A stretch of DNA of 64,000 nucleotides from NCBI RefSeq assembly GCF_030372105.1, contig NZ_JAUDBQ010000013.1, forward strand, positions 1 to 64,000, written 5' to 3'. Positions 19,308 through 29,394 of this stretch are shown here, one piece after another. The DNA is from Cellulomonas cellasea. Lineage in GTDB: Bacteria; Actinomycetota; Actinomycetes; Actinomycetales; Cellulomonadaceae. Under the pieces are notes generated by a model that was not told the DNA's origin, made no database searches, and was given only the letters and a program-made list of their open reading frames with translations. Every line of letters begins with the position of its first letter. The stretch's first letter is position 1. Position numbers and translations under genes: made by a program.

Positions 19308-19391
19308 CGGGCGGCGAGGGAGGGCTCGCCGCCCGTGGCAAAGCACTCGGGCCCGGTTCCGCAGCGGATGCTGCGGGACCGGGCCCGAGTG
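19308..19391. terminator. Tandem bidirectional hairpin terminators
   Basis: Two hairpins lie between convergent genes. The first has arms CGGGCGGCGAG and CTCGCCGCCCG (19308-19335). The second is a near-perfect stem of about 21 bp (arms starting CACTCGGGCCCGGT and ending ACCGGGCCCGAGTG, 19344-19391). Confidence 0.85.
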
Positions 19392-19413
19392 GGTGGTGCT
19401 GGGTGCTGGGTGC

Positions 19414-19887
19414 TCAGACCGTCAGCACGGGCGAGGCGTCGTCCGCCGCGACTGCGGGGCGCGAGCCGATGGCGCGGAACGCCCAGCCGGTGAGGACGAA
19501 CAGGACGCCGAGGCCCATGACCAGGGCGGCGACGCCGAAGGCGACAACCGAGGTGAACAGCGAGGCCCGGAGGAAGGAGCCGTTCATCGCGGTGGCGCGC
19601 AGCGGGTCCTCCTTGTCGAGCTCGGCGTAGGTCTTGCCCTCGGTGGCCGACAGCGCGTGCTCGTTGATGATGTCGGCCTGCGAGAAGGCCGTCCACGGGG
19701 AGTTGACCGTCTGGCCACCGAATGCGGCGTCCTCGGAGACGGTGATGCGCTCGTCGGCGAGCTTGGCGGAGACGGCGCCCCAGGTGACGCCGCCAGCGAC
19801 GATCAGGAGGATCCCCGCGATGATGGAGAGGACTCCGACGATGCGGATGCCCTTGGAACGATCGGTGACTGCGACAACGCTCGACAT
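19414..19887 (-). CDS. Two-TM membrane protein with extracytoplasmic loop
   Basis: A 157-aa hypothetical protein. TM1 (IVGVLSIIAGILLIVAGGV) is near residues 17-36. An extracytoplasmic loop of about 65 residues follows (ITVSEDAAFGG through TAMNGSF), then TM2 (VVAFGVAALVMGLGVLFVL) and a short Ala-rich tail. The ATG at 19887 is preceded by AAAGGGATC. Proteins like this are sometimes labelled ring-opening dioxygenase LigA, but nothing here supports an enzyme. It ends at the tandem terminator. Confidence 0.75.
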   Translation of the reverse strand: MSSVVAVTDRSKGIRIVGVLSIIAGILLIVAGGVTWGAVSAKLADERITVSEDAAFGGQTVNSPWTAFSQADIINEHALSATEGKTYAELDKEDPLRATAMNGSFLRASLFTSVVAFGVAALVMGLGVLFVLTGWAFRAIGSRPAVAADDASPVLTV

Positions 19888-20070
19888 GTTGCTGATCCCT
19901 TTCAGATACCCCACGCCCGGGACCGACGGTGTCGACCCGGTGAGATCCGGTGGATCTCACAGGAAGAACTCTGCTGCACCGCGACGACCCCGCATTGGGA
20001 CGTTAGTCACGGATGTCCCCGGGCCAATACATCGGCCCTCATTGCTCGACATCGAGGACATTCACGCAGG

Positions 20071-21258
20071 TCAAAGCCTTACCCGGTGGTCAACCGTAGC
20101 CAACCCCACCGCCCGGCGGTATTCGGCGGCCGCGACCTCGAGGACGTGCGGCCACCCGAAGGTGGGCGGCAGCGCGCGATTGTGGGCTCGAATCTCGGCG
20201 AGCAGGCGAGGTTCTTCGGCCAGGCGCACGACGGCGCGGGCCATCGCGGCGTCGCTCCCGGCGATGAGCCCTTCGGAGCCGTCGGCGACGAATTCCTCGA
20301 TGCCCGTCCCGCGCCGGGCGACGACGGCGAGCCCGGCCGCGCGCGCCTCGAGGGCGGCCAGCCCGAACGACTCGAGGGCCGCTGGCGCCAGGAAGACGTC
20401 GGCCTCGTCGTAGGCGGCGCGCAACTCGGCCCGGGAGACGCGTCCGCGCAGCTCGACGAGGTGCGGCGCGCGCCGCGCAGCCCTCGCGGCGATCCGGCGC
20501 CGGGCCGGGCCATCGCCGAAGATGGTCAGCCGCACACTCCCCGCGGGGAGCTCGTCAGCGGCCGCGGCGACGACGTCCACCAGCGCCGACGCGCGTTTGC
20601 GCGGCGCCAGCCGGGTGGCGGCCACGAGCCGGAGCGGCGTGCCTCCCCTGGGCTCGCCAGCCGGATGCTCGCCAGCCGGATGCTCACCAGCCGGCTGGGC
20701 GGCGACGGCGGCGGGATCGGGCCGCCAGGCGTCGAGGTCCACGCCGTTGGGCATCATCCGCACCGGCGCCCCGAAGACCTGCGCGACGCGACGCGCGGCG
20801 ACGTGGCTGACGGCGCTGAGCGCGACGGGCGCCTGGCGCCAGCGGGACACCCGGACCGCGGCGCGCAGGGCGAGCACGGCGCCGTCGAGCATGCAGTGCC
20901 AGGTGATCGCGGTCGGCAGCCCCTGCCCCACGGCTGCCCGCGCGCCGTCGAAGGCGAAGGGCGAGACGACCCCGGCGTGCACGTGCACCACGTCGGGGCG
21001 CATGTCCCGCAGGAGTGAGCGCAGCACAGCGGGGGCTCGGGGATTGACGGGCAGCTCGAACGGCAGCGCCATGCCGATCCGGTGCACGGTGACGCCGGGC
21101 GCCGATCCCGCGCCGCCGGCCGGGTCGGAGTCGGGCGTCGCGGTGAGGACGTGCACGTCGTGGCCGGCAGCGGCTTGGCGGGCCGCCAGGTCTCCGACCT
21201 GCGACTCGATCCCGCCGGTGCGCGGCGGGTAGCAGTCCGAGATGTGAGCTATGCGCAC
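20071..21258 (-). CDS. Glycosyltransferase family 4 protein
   Basis: GT-B retaining glycosyltransferase of 395 aa. The N-terminal Rossmann domain opens with IAHISDCYPPRTGGIESQV, which includes the glycine-rich acceptor loop. The C-terminal nucleotide-sugar domain has the GT4 E-x7-E motif (ALESFGLAALEARA). It probably acts on lipid- or polyprenyl-linked glycans at the cytoplasmic membrane face; donor and acceptor are unknown. The GTG at 21258 is chosen because TACGCT ends 7 bases before it and the fold begins at once; 21333 would add 25 odd residues. An in-frame EHPAG repeat lies in the inter-domain region. Confidence 0.9.
   Translation of the reverse strand: MRIAHISDCYPPRTGGIESQVGDLAARQAAAGHDVHVLTATPDSDPAGGAGSAPGVTVHRIGMALPFELPVNPRAPAVLRSLLRDMRPDVVHVHAGVVSPFAFDGARAAVGQGLPTAITWHCMLDGAVLALRAAVRVSRWRQAPVALSAVSHVAARRVAQVFGAPVRMMPNGVDLDAWRPDPAAVAAQPAGEHPAGEHPAGEPRGGTPLRLVAATRLAPRKRASALVDVVAAAADELPAGSVRLTIFGDGPARRRIAARAARRAPHLVELRGRVSRAELRAAYDEADVFLAPAALESFGLAALEARAAGLAVVARRGTGIEEFVADGSEGLIAGSDAAMARAVVRLAEEPRLLAEIRAHNRALPPTFGWPHVLEVAAAEYRRAVGLATVDHRVRL
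20652..20696 (-). repeat. Three 15-bp tandem repeats in the GT4 gene
   Basis: Copies of gctcgccagccggat, with changes only in the third unit, encode repeated Ala-Gly-Glu-His-Pro between the two GT4 domains. The unit is in frame, so copy-number change would alter only linker length. Confidence 0.9.
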
Positions 21259-21336
21259 ATTGCCGAGCGTAGCCAACCGCGCGGCGGCGGCCACTCGGGC
21301 CGGGCGATGCGCCGGGCGGGTGACCGCGATCATGTG

Positions 21337-21390
21337 AAACGTTTATGTCCGGTTCGCCCCTCTTGACACCTTCTGCCAGCCGGGTGATCG
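21337..21390 (+). promoter_or_regulatory. Candidate cellulase promoter and AAACGTTT palindrome
   Basis: TTGACA at 21363-21368 is followed after 17 bases by GATCGT, a weak -10 match, about 100 bases before the GH6 start. Upstream, AAACGTTT at 21337-21344 is a perfect CG-centred palindrome, the form of many LacI-family operators. Both are inferences from sequence pattern. Confidence 0.35.
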
Positions 21391-21493
21391 TGACGCCACC
21401 GCCGGTCATCTGCGCCTGGCCCCGCGCTGCCTCGCGGGCCCGGTCCGCAGAGGCAACGAGGCCAGCCCGGCGGCCCGACGTGAGGGGACCCGC

Positions 21494-23068
21494 ATGCCCG
21501 TCGCACCTCCACCCCGCCGCTTGATCGGCCCGGCCGCGGCCGCCGCCGCCCTGGCCATGACCTTCGCGATGTCGGGCGCCACTGCCGCCATCGCCGGAGG
21601 CGCCTCCCCCGCCCCGCAGCCCGCGGCCCCGTCGCTGTACGTCGACTGGGAGAGCTCCACGCTGCAAGCCGCCGAGCAGCTCACCGGCCAGGCGCGTGAC
21701 GACGCCGTGCTGCTGGGCAGCTTCCCGTCGGGCGCTTGGTTCACCTCCGGGACCCCGGCGCAGGTGCAGGCCGCCGTCGACAAGCACGTCACCGCCGCAG
21801 CAGCGGAGGGCGCCGTCCCGATGCTCGTGGCGTACAACGTCCCGTTCCGCGACTGCGCGCAGTACTCGGCGGGCGGCGCCGCCAACACCGCGGAGTACAC
21901 CGCCTGGATCGACGCGTTCGCGGCGGGCATCGGCGACCGCGAGGCGTACGTGGTGCTCGAGCCCGACGGGCTGGGCATCATCCCCTGGTACACCACAGTC
22001 AACGGCGACACCGAGTGGTGCCAGCCGGCCGAGGTCGACCCGGCCACCGCCGCCTCGGAGCGCTTCGTGCAGCTCAACCACGCCGTGGACGCCCTCGTCG
22101 CGCTCCCGGCGACGAAGGTCTACCTCGACGGCACCCACAACGGCTGGCTCGGGGTGGGCGACGCCACCGACCGCCTGATCAAGGCGGGCGTCGAGCGCGC
22201 CGACGGGTTCTTCCTCAACGCGTCGAACTATCAGGCCACCGAGAAGGTCTCCCGGTACGCCGGCTGGATCTCCGACTGCATCGCGCTGTCCACCCAGACC
22301 TGGTACGAGCCCGCCTGGTGCGCGAGCCAGTACTACCCGGCCAACCCCGACGACCTCAGCACCTGGCACCTCACGGACGCCGCCTACGACGCGGCCTTCG
22401 CCGACACCGGCCTGGCCCGCGACCGGGCCGCGCAGAAGCACGCCCTCATCGACACCAGCCGCAACGGCCAGGGCCCCTGGACCGCACCGGCCGGGAAGTA
22501 CACCGACGCCGAGGTCTGGTGCAACCCGCCCGGCCGTGGCCTGGGCTTGCGGCCGACGCTGCAGACCGGCGACCCGGTGATCGACGGCTACGTGTGGATC
22601 AAGGTGCCGGGAGAGTCTGACGGCAAGTGCTACCGCGGCACCGGCGGGCCGCTCGACCCCGAGCGCGGCATCGAGGACCCGGCCGCCGGCGGCTGGTTCC
22701 CCGAGCAGGCCGCCGAGCTCATCGCGCTCGCCGTGCCGCCCGTCGAGGCGCCGAACTGCCGGGTGAAGTCCGTGGTGCACGGCTCCTGGCCCGGCGGGTT
22801 CATCGCCCAGGTCTGGGTGACTAACACCGGGACGGCCCCGCTCGCGGGCTGGGACCTGCGCTTCGCCCTGACCGGCGGCGGGAAGGTCGTGGACTCCTGG
22901 AACGTGGACCTCAGCCAGTCCGGCCAGGTCGTGGACGCCGGCAACCTGAGGTGGAACGCGCGACTCAACCCGGGCAGCACCGTGACCTTCGGGTACGTCG
23001 GATCCGGCGCCTCGGGCGACACCTCGCTGCTGCGGCTCCTCGACGGGAAGGCCTGCACCGTGGGGTGA
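21494..23068 (+). CDS. Secreted GH6 cellulase (endoglucanase/cellobiohydrolase) with C-terminal CBM2
   Basis: Hydrolyses beta-1,4-glucan with inversion of configuration, outside the cell. It has a Sec signal peptide (basic RR at 8-9, hydrophobic 11-33) and a GH6 domain at about 47-412. Candidate catalytic residues are D120 (FRDCAQYS), D158 (VLEPDGLG) and D376 (KVPGESDG). A CBM2 at about 419-524 is bracketed by C422 and C521 and contains GGFIAQVWVTNTG and NPGSTVTFG. The domains are joined by only a few residues (VPPVEAPN) and not by the long Pro-Thr linker typical of Cellulomonas cellulases. The ATG at 21494 follows GTGAGGGGA. The gene stands alone with no neighbouring sugar transporter. Confidence 0.95.
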   Translation: MPVAPPPRRLIGPAAAAAALAMTFAMSGATAAIAGGASPAPQPAAPSLYVDWESSTLQAAEQLTGQARDDAVLLGSFPSGAWFTSGTPAQVQAAVDKHVTAAAAEGAVPMLVAYNVPFRDCAQYSAGGAANTAEYTAWIDAFAAGIGDREAYVVLEPDGLGIIPWYTTVNGDTEWCQPAEVDPATAASERFVQLNHAVDALVALPATKVYLDGTHNGWLGVGDATDRLIKAGVERADGFFLNASNYQATEKVSRYAGWISDCIALSTQTWYEPAWCASQYYPANPDDLSTWHLTDAAYDAAFADTGLARDRAAQKHALIDTSRNGQGPWTAPAGKYTDAEVWCNPPGRGLGLRPTLQTGDPVIDGYVWIKVPGESDGKCYRGTGGPLDPERGIEDPAAGGWFPEQAAELIALAVPPVEAPNCRVKSVVHGSWPGGFIAQVWVTNTGTAPLAGWDLRFALTGGGKVVDSWNVDLSQSGQVVDAGNLRWNARLNPGSTVTFGYVGSGASGDTSLLRLLDGKACTVG

Positions 23069-23126
23069 GGCTGCGATCACCCGGGGAGTCACTCACGGCG
23101 CCCCCCAGTCGGCCGATGGTCTAGGT

Positions 23127-24578
23127 GTGGAGCGACGACGCCTTCCTGCACACCTGGCCGTGGCGCTGGGGGGCGCCCTGCTGTGCGCGCTCTACGTGAT
23201 CAGCAGCGGGTCGGCGCGCAGCGTCGTGCTCGTGCTGGCGAGCGCGGCGCCCGCCGCGGTGGTGCTCACGCATCTGGCCCGCCGTCGATTCGCCCGATCG
23301 ATCCCGTGGCGGTTCCTCGCGCTCGGGCTCACGTCGCTGACGGTGAACGGCCTCGTGTGGCTCGCGCAGGTCGGCCTCGGCGACCACACGGTCGCCGAGG
23401 GGCCGATCGCCGCCGGGTCGCTCATCGCGGGGTACCTGCTCCTGCTCGTCGGCGCCGTCCTCATGCTCACCCCGTTCGCGCGCCACGACGGCGGGACCCT
23501 CGTCGAGGCCGGAGTGGGGTGGCTCGCGTTGGCGAGCGTGCTGTGGGTCGTGCTCCTGCACCCGGCCCTGGTACGCCAGGCAGCCCCCGGGCCCGAACGC
23601 CTCAACACCCTCCTCATGGTGCTGCTGGTCAGCGGGATCGCCGGGATGCTGCTGTGCATCGCTGTGGTGAACCGAGCCGCCCGGCCCGCCCTGCTGTACC
23701 TGCTGCTGGCGGTGACGCTCACGCTCCTCGGGACGGTCGCCCGGACCCAGACGTACTCCGCCGCCGACGGGAGCTCCGCGCACTGGATCGGCCTCGTGTG
23801 GATCGTCGCCTACGCCGCGGTCGGCGCCGCGTCAGTGCACCCGTCCTCCTCCGCCCTGACGGCGCCGGCCGAGGCGCCCGCCGACCGGCTGAGCATCACG
23901 CGGCTTGCCCTCTTCGGCCTCGCCCTCGGCCTCAACCCGGTGCTCGCCGGCATCCAGCAGGCGCTCCGCGGGGACGTGGACTGGATGCTGCTCACCGTCT
24001 CCACACTGGCGATCGTGCCGCTCGTCGTGATCCGCATCGGACGGCTCGCCCGCCGCCAGGAGGAGGCCGAGGCGGCGCTCGCCCACCTCGCATCGCGTGA
24101 CGAGCTCACCGGCCTTCTGAACCGCCGCATCGCGATCGCGCATCTGACCGACGTCCTCGCGCGGGTCGAGGCGGGCGCCGTGCCGGGCGTCACGGTGCTG
24201 TTCCTCGACGTGGACGGGCTCAAGACCGTCAACGACCAGCACGGCCATGGCGCGGGGGACGCGGTGATCTGCGCCGTCGCCCGGCGAGTCGACCGCGCCT
24301 CGGGGCCTGACGCGCTCACGGCCCGGATCGGCGGCGACGAGATCCTGGTGGTGGCCGTGGGCGGCGCCGAGCGACGGGACGCGCTGGTCGGGGATGTGCG
24401 CGGCGTGCTGGACGGCAGCGTCGAGATCGGCGACGGGGTGCGCGTCTCGGCGACCGCGGCGCTGGGCGACTCCTGGGTGGGCGGCGGCGAGCACGCCGAC
24501 GCGGCCCGGGTGATCGCGGAGGCCGACCGGGCCATGTACCAGGACAAGCACCGGCAGGCCGAGCGCAGCCGACGGTGA
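23127..24578 (+). CDS. Membrane-anchored GGDEF diguanylate cyclase
   Basis: A 483-aa protein with about eight hydrophobic helices in the first 300 residues, a short coiled linker (ARRQEEAEAALAHLASRDELTGLLNRR) and a GGDEF domain. FLDVDGLKTVNDQHGHGAGD is conserved and metal-binding. The signature reads GGDEI in place of GGDEF; the catalytic GGDE is intact, so c-di-GMP synthesis is plausible. The RxxD inhibitory site is not present at its usual position five residues before the signature. There is no EAL domain. The start is a GTG at 23127. The protein is isolated from the cellulase by 58 bases. Confidence 0.88.
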   Translation: MERRRLPAHLAVALGGALLCALYVISSGSARSVVLVLASAAPAAVVLTHLARRRFARSIPWRFLALGLTSLTVNGLVWLAQVGLGDHTVAEGPIAAGSLIAGYLLLLVGAVLMLTPFARHDGGTLVEAGVGWLALASVLWVVLLHPALVRQAAPGPERLNTLLMVLLVSGIAGMLLCIAVVNRAARPALLYLLLAVTLTLLGTVARTQTYSAADGSSAHWIGLVWIVAYAAVGAASVHPSSSALTAPAEAPADRLSITRLALFGLALGLNPVLAGIQQALRGDVDWMLLTVSTLAIVPLVVIRIGRLARRQEEAEAALAHLASRDELTGLLNRRIAIAHLTDVLARVEAGAVPGVTVLFLDVDGLKTVNDQHGHGAGDAVICAVARRVDRASGPDALTARIGGDEILVVAVGGAERRDALVGDVRGVLDGSVEIGDGVRVSATAALGDSWVGGGEHADAARVIAEADRAMYQDKHRQAERSRR

Positions 24579-24608
24579 GCGGGGCGGGAGCCGGGCCCGG
24601 AGACGCGA

Positions 24609-24638
24609 CACGGGCGTGAGCTGCTGCTCACGCCCGTG
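24609..24638. terminator. Hairpin between GGDEF gene and guaA
   Basis: The 13-bp perfect stem CACGGGCGTGAGC/GCTCACGCCCGTG has a four-base loop and lies between convergent genes; the flanking GCGAC/GTCGC can extend it with a bulge. It is likely bidirectional. Confidence 0.8.
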
Positions 24639-24641
24639 CGT

Positions 24642-26225
<1,584 letters not shown>

Positions 26226-26272
26226 CCCGGCAGGATAGTCGCCCCAGCCGGGAGGCCGGTCCCCAGGATCGC

Positions 26273-26695
26273 TCAGCGAGCGGGCGAGGCGGCGCCCGCC
26301 TCGATGCGGGCGACCGCGTCGGCGTGCACCCGGCGCTCCAACACGAACGACATCACCGGCACGACGCCCGCGAGCGCGAGCGTGACCAGGCGGCTGAGCT
26401 GCCAGCGCATCTTGGACCACAGGTCGACGACAGCGGCCAGGTAGACCACGTAGATCCAGCCGTGCACCATCGCGACCCACACGCCGATCACCGGCCGGGC
26501 GTGGCCCTGGGCGTCCACCCCGTTCGCCTGGAACACGTACTTGAGCACGATCTCCAGCGTCAGCACGAGCAGCATCACGCCGGTGACCCACGCCATCGCC
26601 CGGTACCTGCCCAGCGCGCCGCGCTGCTTGGCGGCTCGAGGATCGGCCGCGGCGGGTCCGGCCTCGGTCGTCGGGGTGGTCTCGCCGTGGGTCAT
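26273..26695 (-). CDS. DUF3817 family membrane protein
   Basis: A 140-aa protein with three to four TM helices ([60 protein letters not shown]). The pattern of a MVHGW turn and a terminal FVLERRVH is typical of DUF3817, a family regularly found beside guaA in actinobacteria. The function is unknown. The ATG at 26695 is preceded by AGAGGAC. Confidence 0.85.
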   Translation of the reverse strand: MTHGETTPTTEAGPAAADPRAAKQRGALGRYRAMAWVTGVMLLVLTLEIVLKYVFQANGVDAQGHARPVIGVWVAMVHGWIYVVYLAAVVDLWSKMRWQLSRLVTLALAGVVPVMSFVLERRVHADAVARIEAGAASPAR

Positions 26696-26799
26696 CTCGG
26701 GTCCTCTCGTGCGGCGCCGTCAGCGCCTGTCGCGTCGTGGCCGCCCTGATTCTCCCCCACGGGCGCGGCGGCGCCTCCCCCACCAGTGCGGCGGCGCCG

Positions 26800-27369
26800 T
26801 CAGCTCGCGGCGGCGGCGCCCCCGTCGAGCACGCGGATGCTGTCCTGGATGCCCTCGACCAGGTCCTCGGGCAGTTCCAGGCCGCTGAGCTGCAGCGCCA
26901 CGGTCGTCCCGGAGCCCGGCGCGGCAGCGGCCCAGAACACCCCCTGGAACGTGGTCCCCGCCCCGTCGACGTACGTGTAGTCGTTGCGCACGACCTCGAG
27001 TGAGTCCGTCGTGACGGGCGTCGAGGTCGACGTCGACATGTAGCCGGGCACGCCGCCGATCTGGGCGCCCGAGACGAACGTCGACAGGCCCTCGTCGGCG
27101 CCGTTGTCGCCGAAGTCGGGGCTGCCGATGAGCAGCGCGGACGCGTCGGCCAGGTCCTCGGCGTCGGCCCAGCCGACGGTCCACAGGTCGTCGCCCTCCG
27201 CCGTGGCGACCCACTCCTCGGGGACAGCGACTGACAGGTGGCCGACCTCATGCCGGGTCCAGCCGTCCGGCGTGCTGGGCGCGGAGCCCTGCGTGCACGC
27301 GGTGAGGGCCGTGGCCACGACGGCCCCGGTGGCGAGCAGCCGGATGCGGCGGCGGGCGGCGGTGATCAT
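26800..27369 (-). CDS. Lipoprotein at the 3' end of the Tad operon
   Basis: A 189-aa lipoprotein. A basic-hydrophobic signal ([20 protein letters not shown]) ends in a lipobox with Cys about 25, so lipidation and outer-leaflet anchoring are expected. The mature part is a mixed alpha/beta domain ([51 protein letters not shown]) that resembles the PsbP/LpqN-like or MOG1-like folds found in secreted actinobacterial lipoproteins; this fold guess is weak. GGAGG lies nine bases before the ATG at 27369. ATGA overlap couples it to the preceding membrane gene. Confidence 0.8.
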   Translation of the reverse strand: MITAARRRIRLLATGAVVATALTACTQGSAPSTPDGWTRHEVGHLSVAVPEEWVATAEGDDLWTVGWADAEDLADASALLIGSPDFGDNGADEGLSTFVSGAQIGGVPGYMSTSTSTPVTTDSLEVVRNDYTYVDGAGTTFQGVFWAAAAPGSGTTVALQLSGLELPEDLVEGIQDSIRVLDGGAAAAS

Positions 27370-27800
27370 GCGGGGGGACCTCCGAGGTAGGACGCGGTGG
27401 GTGGGGGCGGAGACGCGGGCGGCGTCCAGGCGCGCGCCACGAGCATGCCAGTGCCGGCGCCCGCGATGAGCGCGACAGTCAGGGGGACGGCCGCCATCGT
27501 GGCGCCGACGCCCGGGGCGAGCGCGTCCCCCGCGCGGGCGGCCGCGGCCAGCCCGAGGGCGAGGGACAGCAGCGCGACGGGCGCCGCGACGACCACCCCG
27601 GCGTGCCAGGTCGGGCGGGTGCGCGGACGCAGCGTGACGGTGCCGGCGACGACGCCCAGCAGCGGCGGGATGGTCAAGAAGGCCCACGACGCGCCGGCGC
27701 CGCCCACACCCATCTGCCCCGCGAGGAGCACGCCCACCAGCAGCAGCGCCCCGCCGTAGCCGGCCAGGCTGAGCACCCACGGTCGCAGCCACGTCCTCAT
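27366..27800 (-). CDS. Four-TM membrane protein in the Tad operon
   Basis: A 144-aa protein with about four hydrophobic helices (LSLAGYGGALLLVGVLLAGQ, WAFLTIPPLLGVVAGTV, GVVVAAPVALLSLALGLAA, TVALIAGAGTGMLVARAW) and a Pro-rich C-terminal tail (PPASPPPPTASYLGGPP). No family was recognised. It starts 20 bases after the stop of the 486-aa pilin-like gene and overlaps the following lipoprotein by 4 bases, so it belongs to the same transcript. Confidence 0.7.
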   Translation of the reverse strand: MRTWLRPWVLSLAGYGGALLLVGVLLAGQMGVGGAGASWAFLTIPPLLGVVAGTVTLRPRTRPTWHAGVVVAAPVALLSLALGLAAAARAGDALAPGVGATMAAVPLTVALIAGAGTGMLVARAWTPPASPPPPTASYLGGPPA

Positions 27801-27820
27801 CGATCGTCCCACTGCGCCCC

Positions 27821-29281
27821 TCACTTCTTGCACTTCGCGTCGTCGATCATCCCGCGGGACCCGTCGGTGCCCGGCGCGCCCAGGAACCTCGCGCCGGTGC
27901 TCGTCGCGGTGGCCTCCTCGGCGCTCAGGTTGAACCCGAACTCCCAGCCCTTCTTGACTGCCATGCCGAACTCCCAGGAGTCCTTGACGTTGTGGTACGT
28001 CACCTCGCTGGTCTTGGCCTGCTCGTACATGAGCTGCAGGAACGGGTCGCTCGAGGGCTGGTCCGGGATCATCGCGCCGAACGGCAGCGTCAACGCCGTG
28101 CCCGCTCCGGTGCGCTCGGACATCCACTGCGACACGAGCTCGCGGTTGGTGTCGTCCACCGTCAGCGACGTCGTGGTGACCACGGAGTTGGTCTCCTTCT
28201 CCCCGACGCCGCCGCTCACGCTCTTGAACGTGTTGTTGCCGATCGACCCGCCGGCCCCGTACTCGTACGCGCTCTTGAACGTCAGCTTCGCGAGCTTGCC
28301 GTCCGCGTCATACGTCGTGGTGAAGGCGCCGTCGACCTTCCCCTCGCCCGTGAGGTGCCCCAGGATCACGTCGGCGCCCGCGGAGCCGGAGCCCGAGACC
28401 TCGTACGTGTAGCTGCGCTCGCCCGTGTCCTGGTTGTTCATCACGATGACGCTGCCCGACGCCTTCGCCGAGAGGTTGAACCCCAGCTTGGGGTCGAGGA
28501 GCTTCTCCTCGCCGTCAGCCCCCTTGGTCCCGGTGCCCAGCCGTGTGCCGGCGCTCGCCTTGAGGGCCGCCTCGAGGCCGATCTTCGAGTAGGTGATCTT
28601 CGGGTCCTTGGGCGACTCGAGGTAGCCGTCGCTGATCCACAGCCACAACGCGACGCCCGCCGCGCCCTCGCTCTGGAGCTGCATCTGCTGGATGAGGTAG
28701 GCGTCGAGGTCCTTCTTCATCGCGTCCCACTGGTCGGAGTCCTTGAACTCCCACGTCGAGCCGTACTCGAACTTCAAGTCGGCGCCGAGGCTCACGCTCA
28801 CGCCGGCGTTCTTGCCGTCGCCGAGCTTGCCCGCGTCGAAGGTCTTGCTCGTGACCGCGCCGTTCGCCCCGACCGACGCGCCGTCGGTCAGCGTGGCCCG
28901 CACCGTGCCGTCCGAGAACTCCTGCACGACGAAGCCCGAGCTGTCCCCGAGGGTGACGAACCAGATCTTCACCTGGGCGTTGTACGTCTCGCTCGTCGAG
29001 CTGAGCATGCACACCCCGGGGTGGAAGTCCGCGTCCGTGGGCCCGTCGGCGACGACGGGCGCGGGGCCTTCCTCGCAGCCACCCGCGCCGAACCCCGCCG
29101 CCGAGGCGAAGCGGCACAGCGCGCCGGTGATCTGCCCGGGGTACGCCGCGATGCCCGCGACGATGCCCGCGACGAGCAGCACCGCGACGCTCACCATGCC
29201 CATCGCCTCGAGCGAGCCGATGCCCGCCTCACGCTGCGCTCTGCGCTCGCGCGCTTGCGCGTCCTCGCCCGTCAGTCCCAC
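27821..29281 (-). CDS. Large surface protein with pilin-type N-terminus (Tad-associated)
   Basis: 486 aa, not a family I recognise. The N-terminus has a class III/Tad-like prepilin signal: REAG|IGSLE, with G20 at -1 and E25 at +5, followed by a TM helix (MVSVAVLLVAGIVAGIAA). The remaining ~440 residues are extracytoplasmic, beta-rich and rich in Gly/Ser/Thr/Asp (SAKASGSVIVMNNQDTG, TYEVSGSGSAGADVILG), with Cys in LCRFA, GGCEE, PGVCM and near the C-terminus (DDAKCKK) that could form disulfides. It may be a tip or adhesin-like component of the pilus or a wall-exposed protein, by inference. The start GTG at 29281 has GAGGGG upstream. A hairpin separates it from the upstream lipoprotein. Confidence 0.75.
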   Translation of the reverse strand: MGLTGEDAQARERRAQREAGIGSLEAMGMVSVAVLLVAGIVAGIAAYPGQITGALCRFASAAGFGAGGCEEGPAPVVADGPTDADFHPGVCMLSSTSETYNAQVKIWFVTLGDSSGFVVQEFSDGTVRATLTDGASVGANGAVTSKTFDAGKLGDGKNAGVSVSLGADLKFEYGSTWEFKDSDQWDAMKKDLDAYLIQQMQLQSEGAAGVALWLWISDGYLESPKDPKITYSKIGLEAALKASAGTRLGTGTKGADGEEKLLDPKLGFNLSAKASGSVIVMNNQDTGERSYTYEVSGSGSAGADVILGHLTGEGKVDGAFTTTYDADGKLAKLTFKSAYEYGAGGSIGNNTFKSVSGGVGEKETNSVVTTTSLTVDDTNRELVSQWMSERTGAGTALTLPFGAMIPDQPSSDPFLQLMYEQAKTSEVTYHNVKDSWEFGMAVKKGWEFGFNLSAEEATATSTGARFLGAPGTDGSRGMIDDAKCKK

Positions 29282-29344
29282 GTCACGCCCCTCGGGTCTC
29301 GTCCTACTGGGACGCTATCCGCGGGCAGATGCGCAGGTCGTGGG

Positions 29345-29394
29345 CCCGTGGGCCCGTCGCGGACTCACGTTCTTGGGCCCGTGAGGCCCACGGG
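29345..29394 (-). terminator. Hairpin between Tad lipoprotein and the 486-aa gene
   Basis: The arms CCCGTGGGCC (29345-29354) and GGCCCACGGG (29385-29394) are perfectly complementary and end one base before the lipoprotein stop codon region, with internal GGGCCC repeats. It is either a terminator that splits the operon or a stability element. A TAGCGT hexamer then lies upstream of the next gene. Confidence 0.55.

Noticed and set aside
19414-19887. LigA-type ring-opening dioxygenase
   Set aside because: It is a name often attached to such Ala-rich proteins; this is a two-TM protein with no metal-binding or dioxygenase residues.
20684-23092. 802-codon minus-strand frame over GT4 and GH6
   Set aside because: It is incompatible with two well-supported genes, and its low-complexity sequence is typical of GC-rich shadows.
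23069-23126. Terminator after the cellulase gene
   Set aside because: Only short imperfect stems are present; read-through into the GGDEF gene cannot be excluded.
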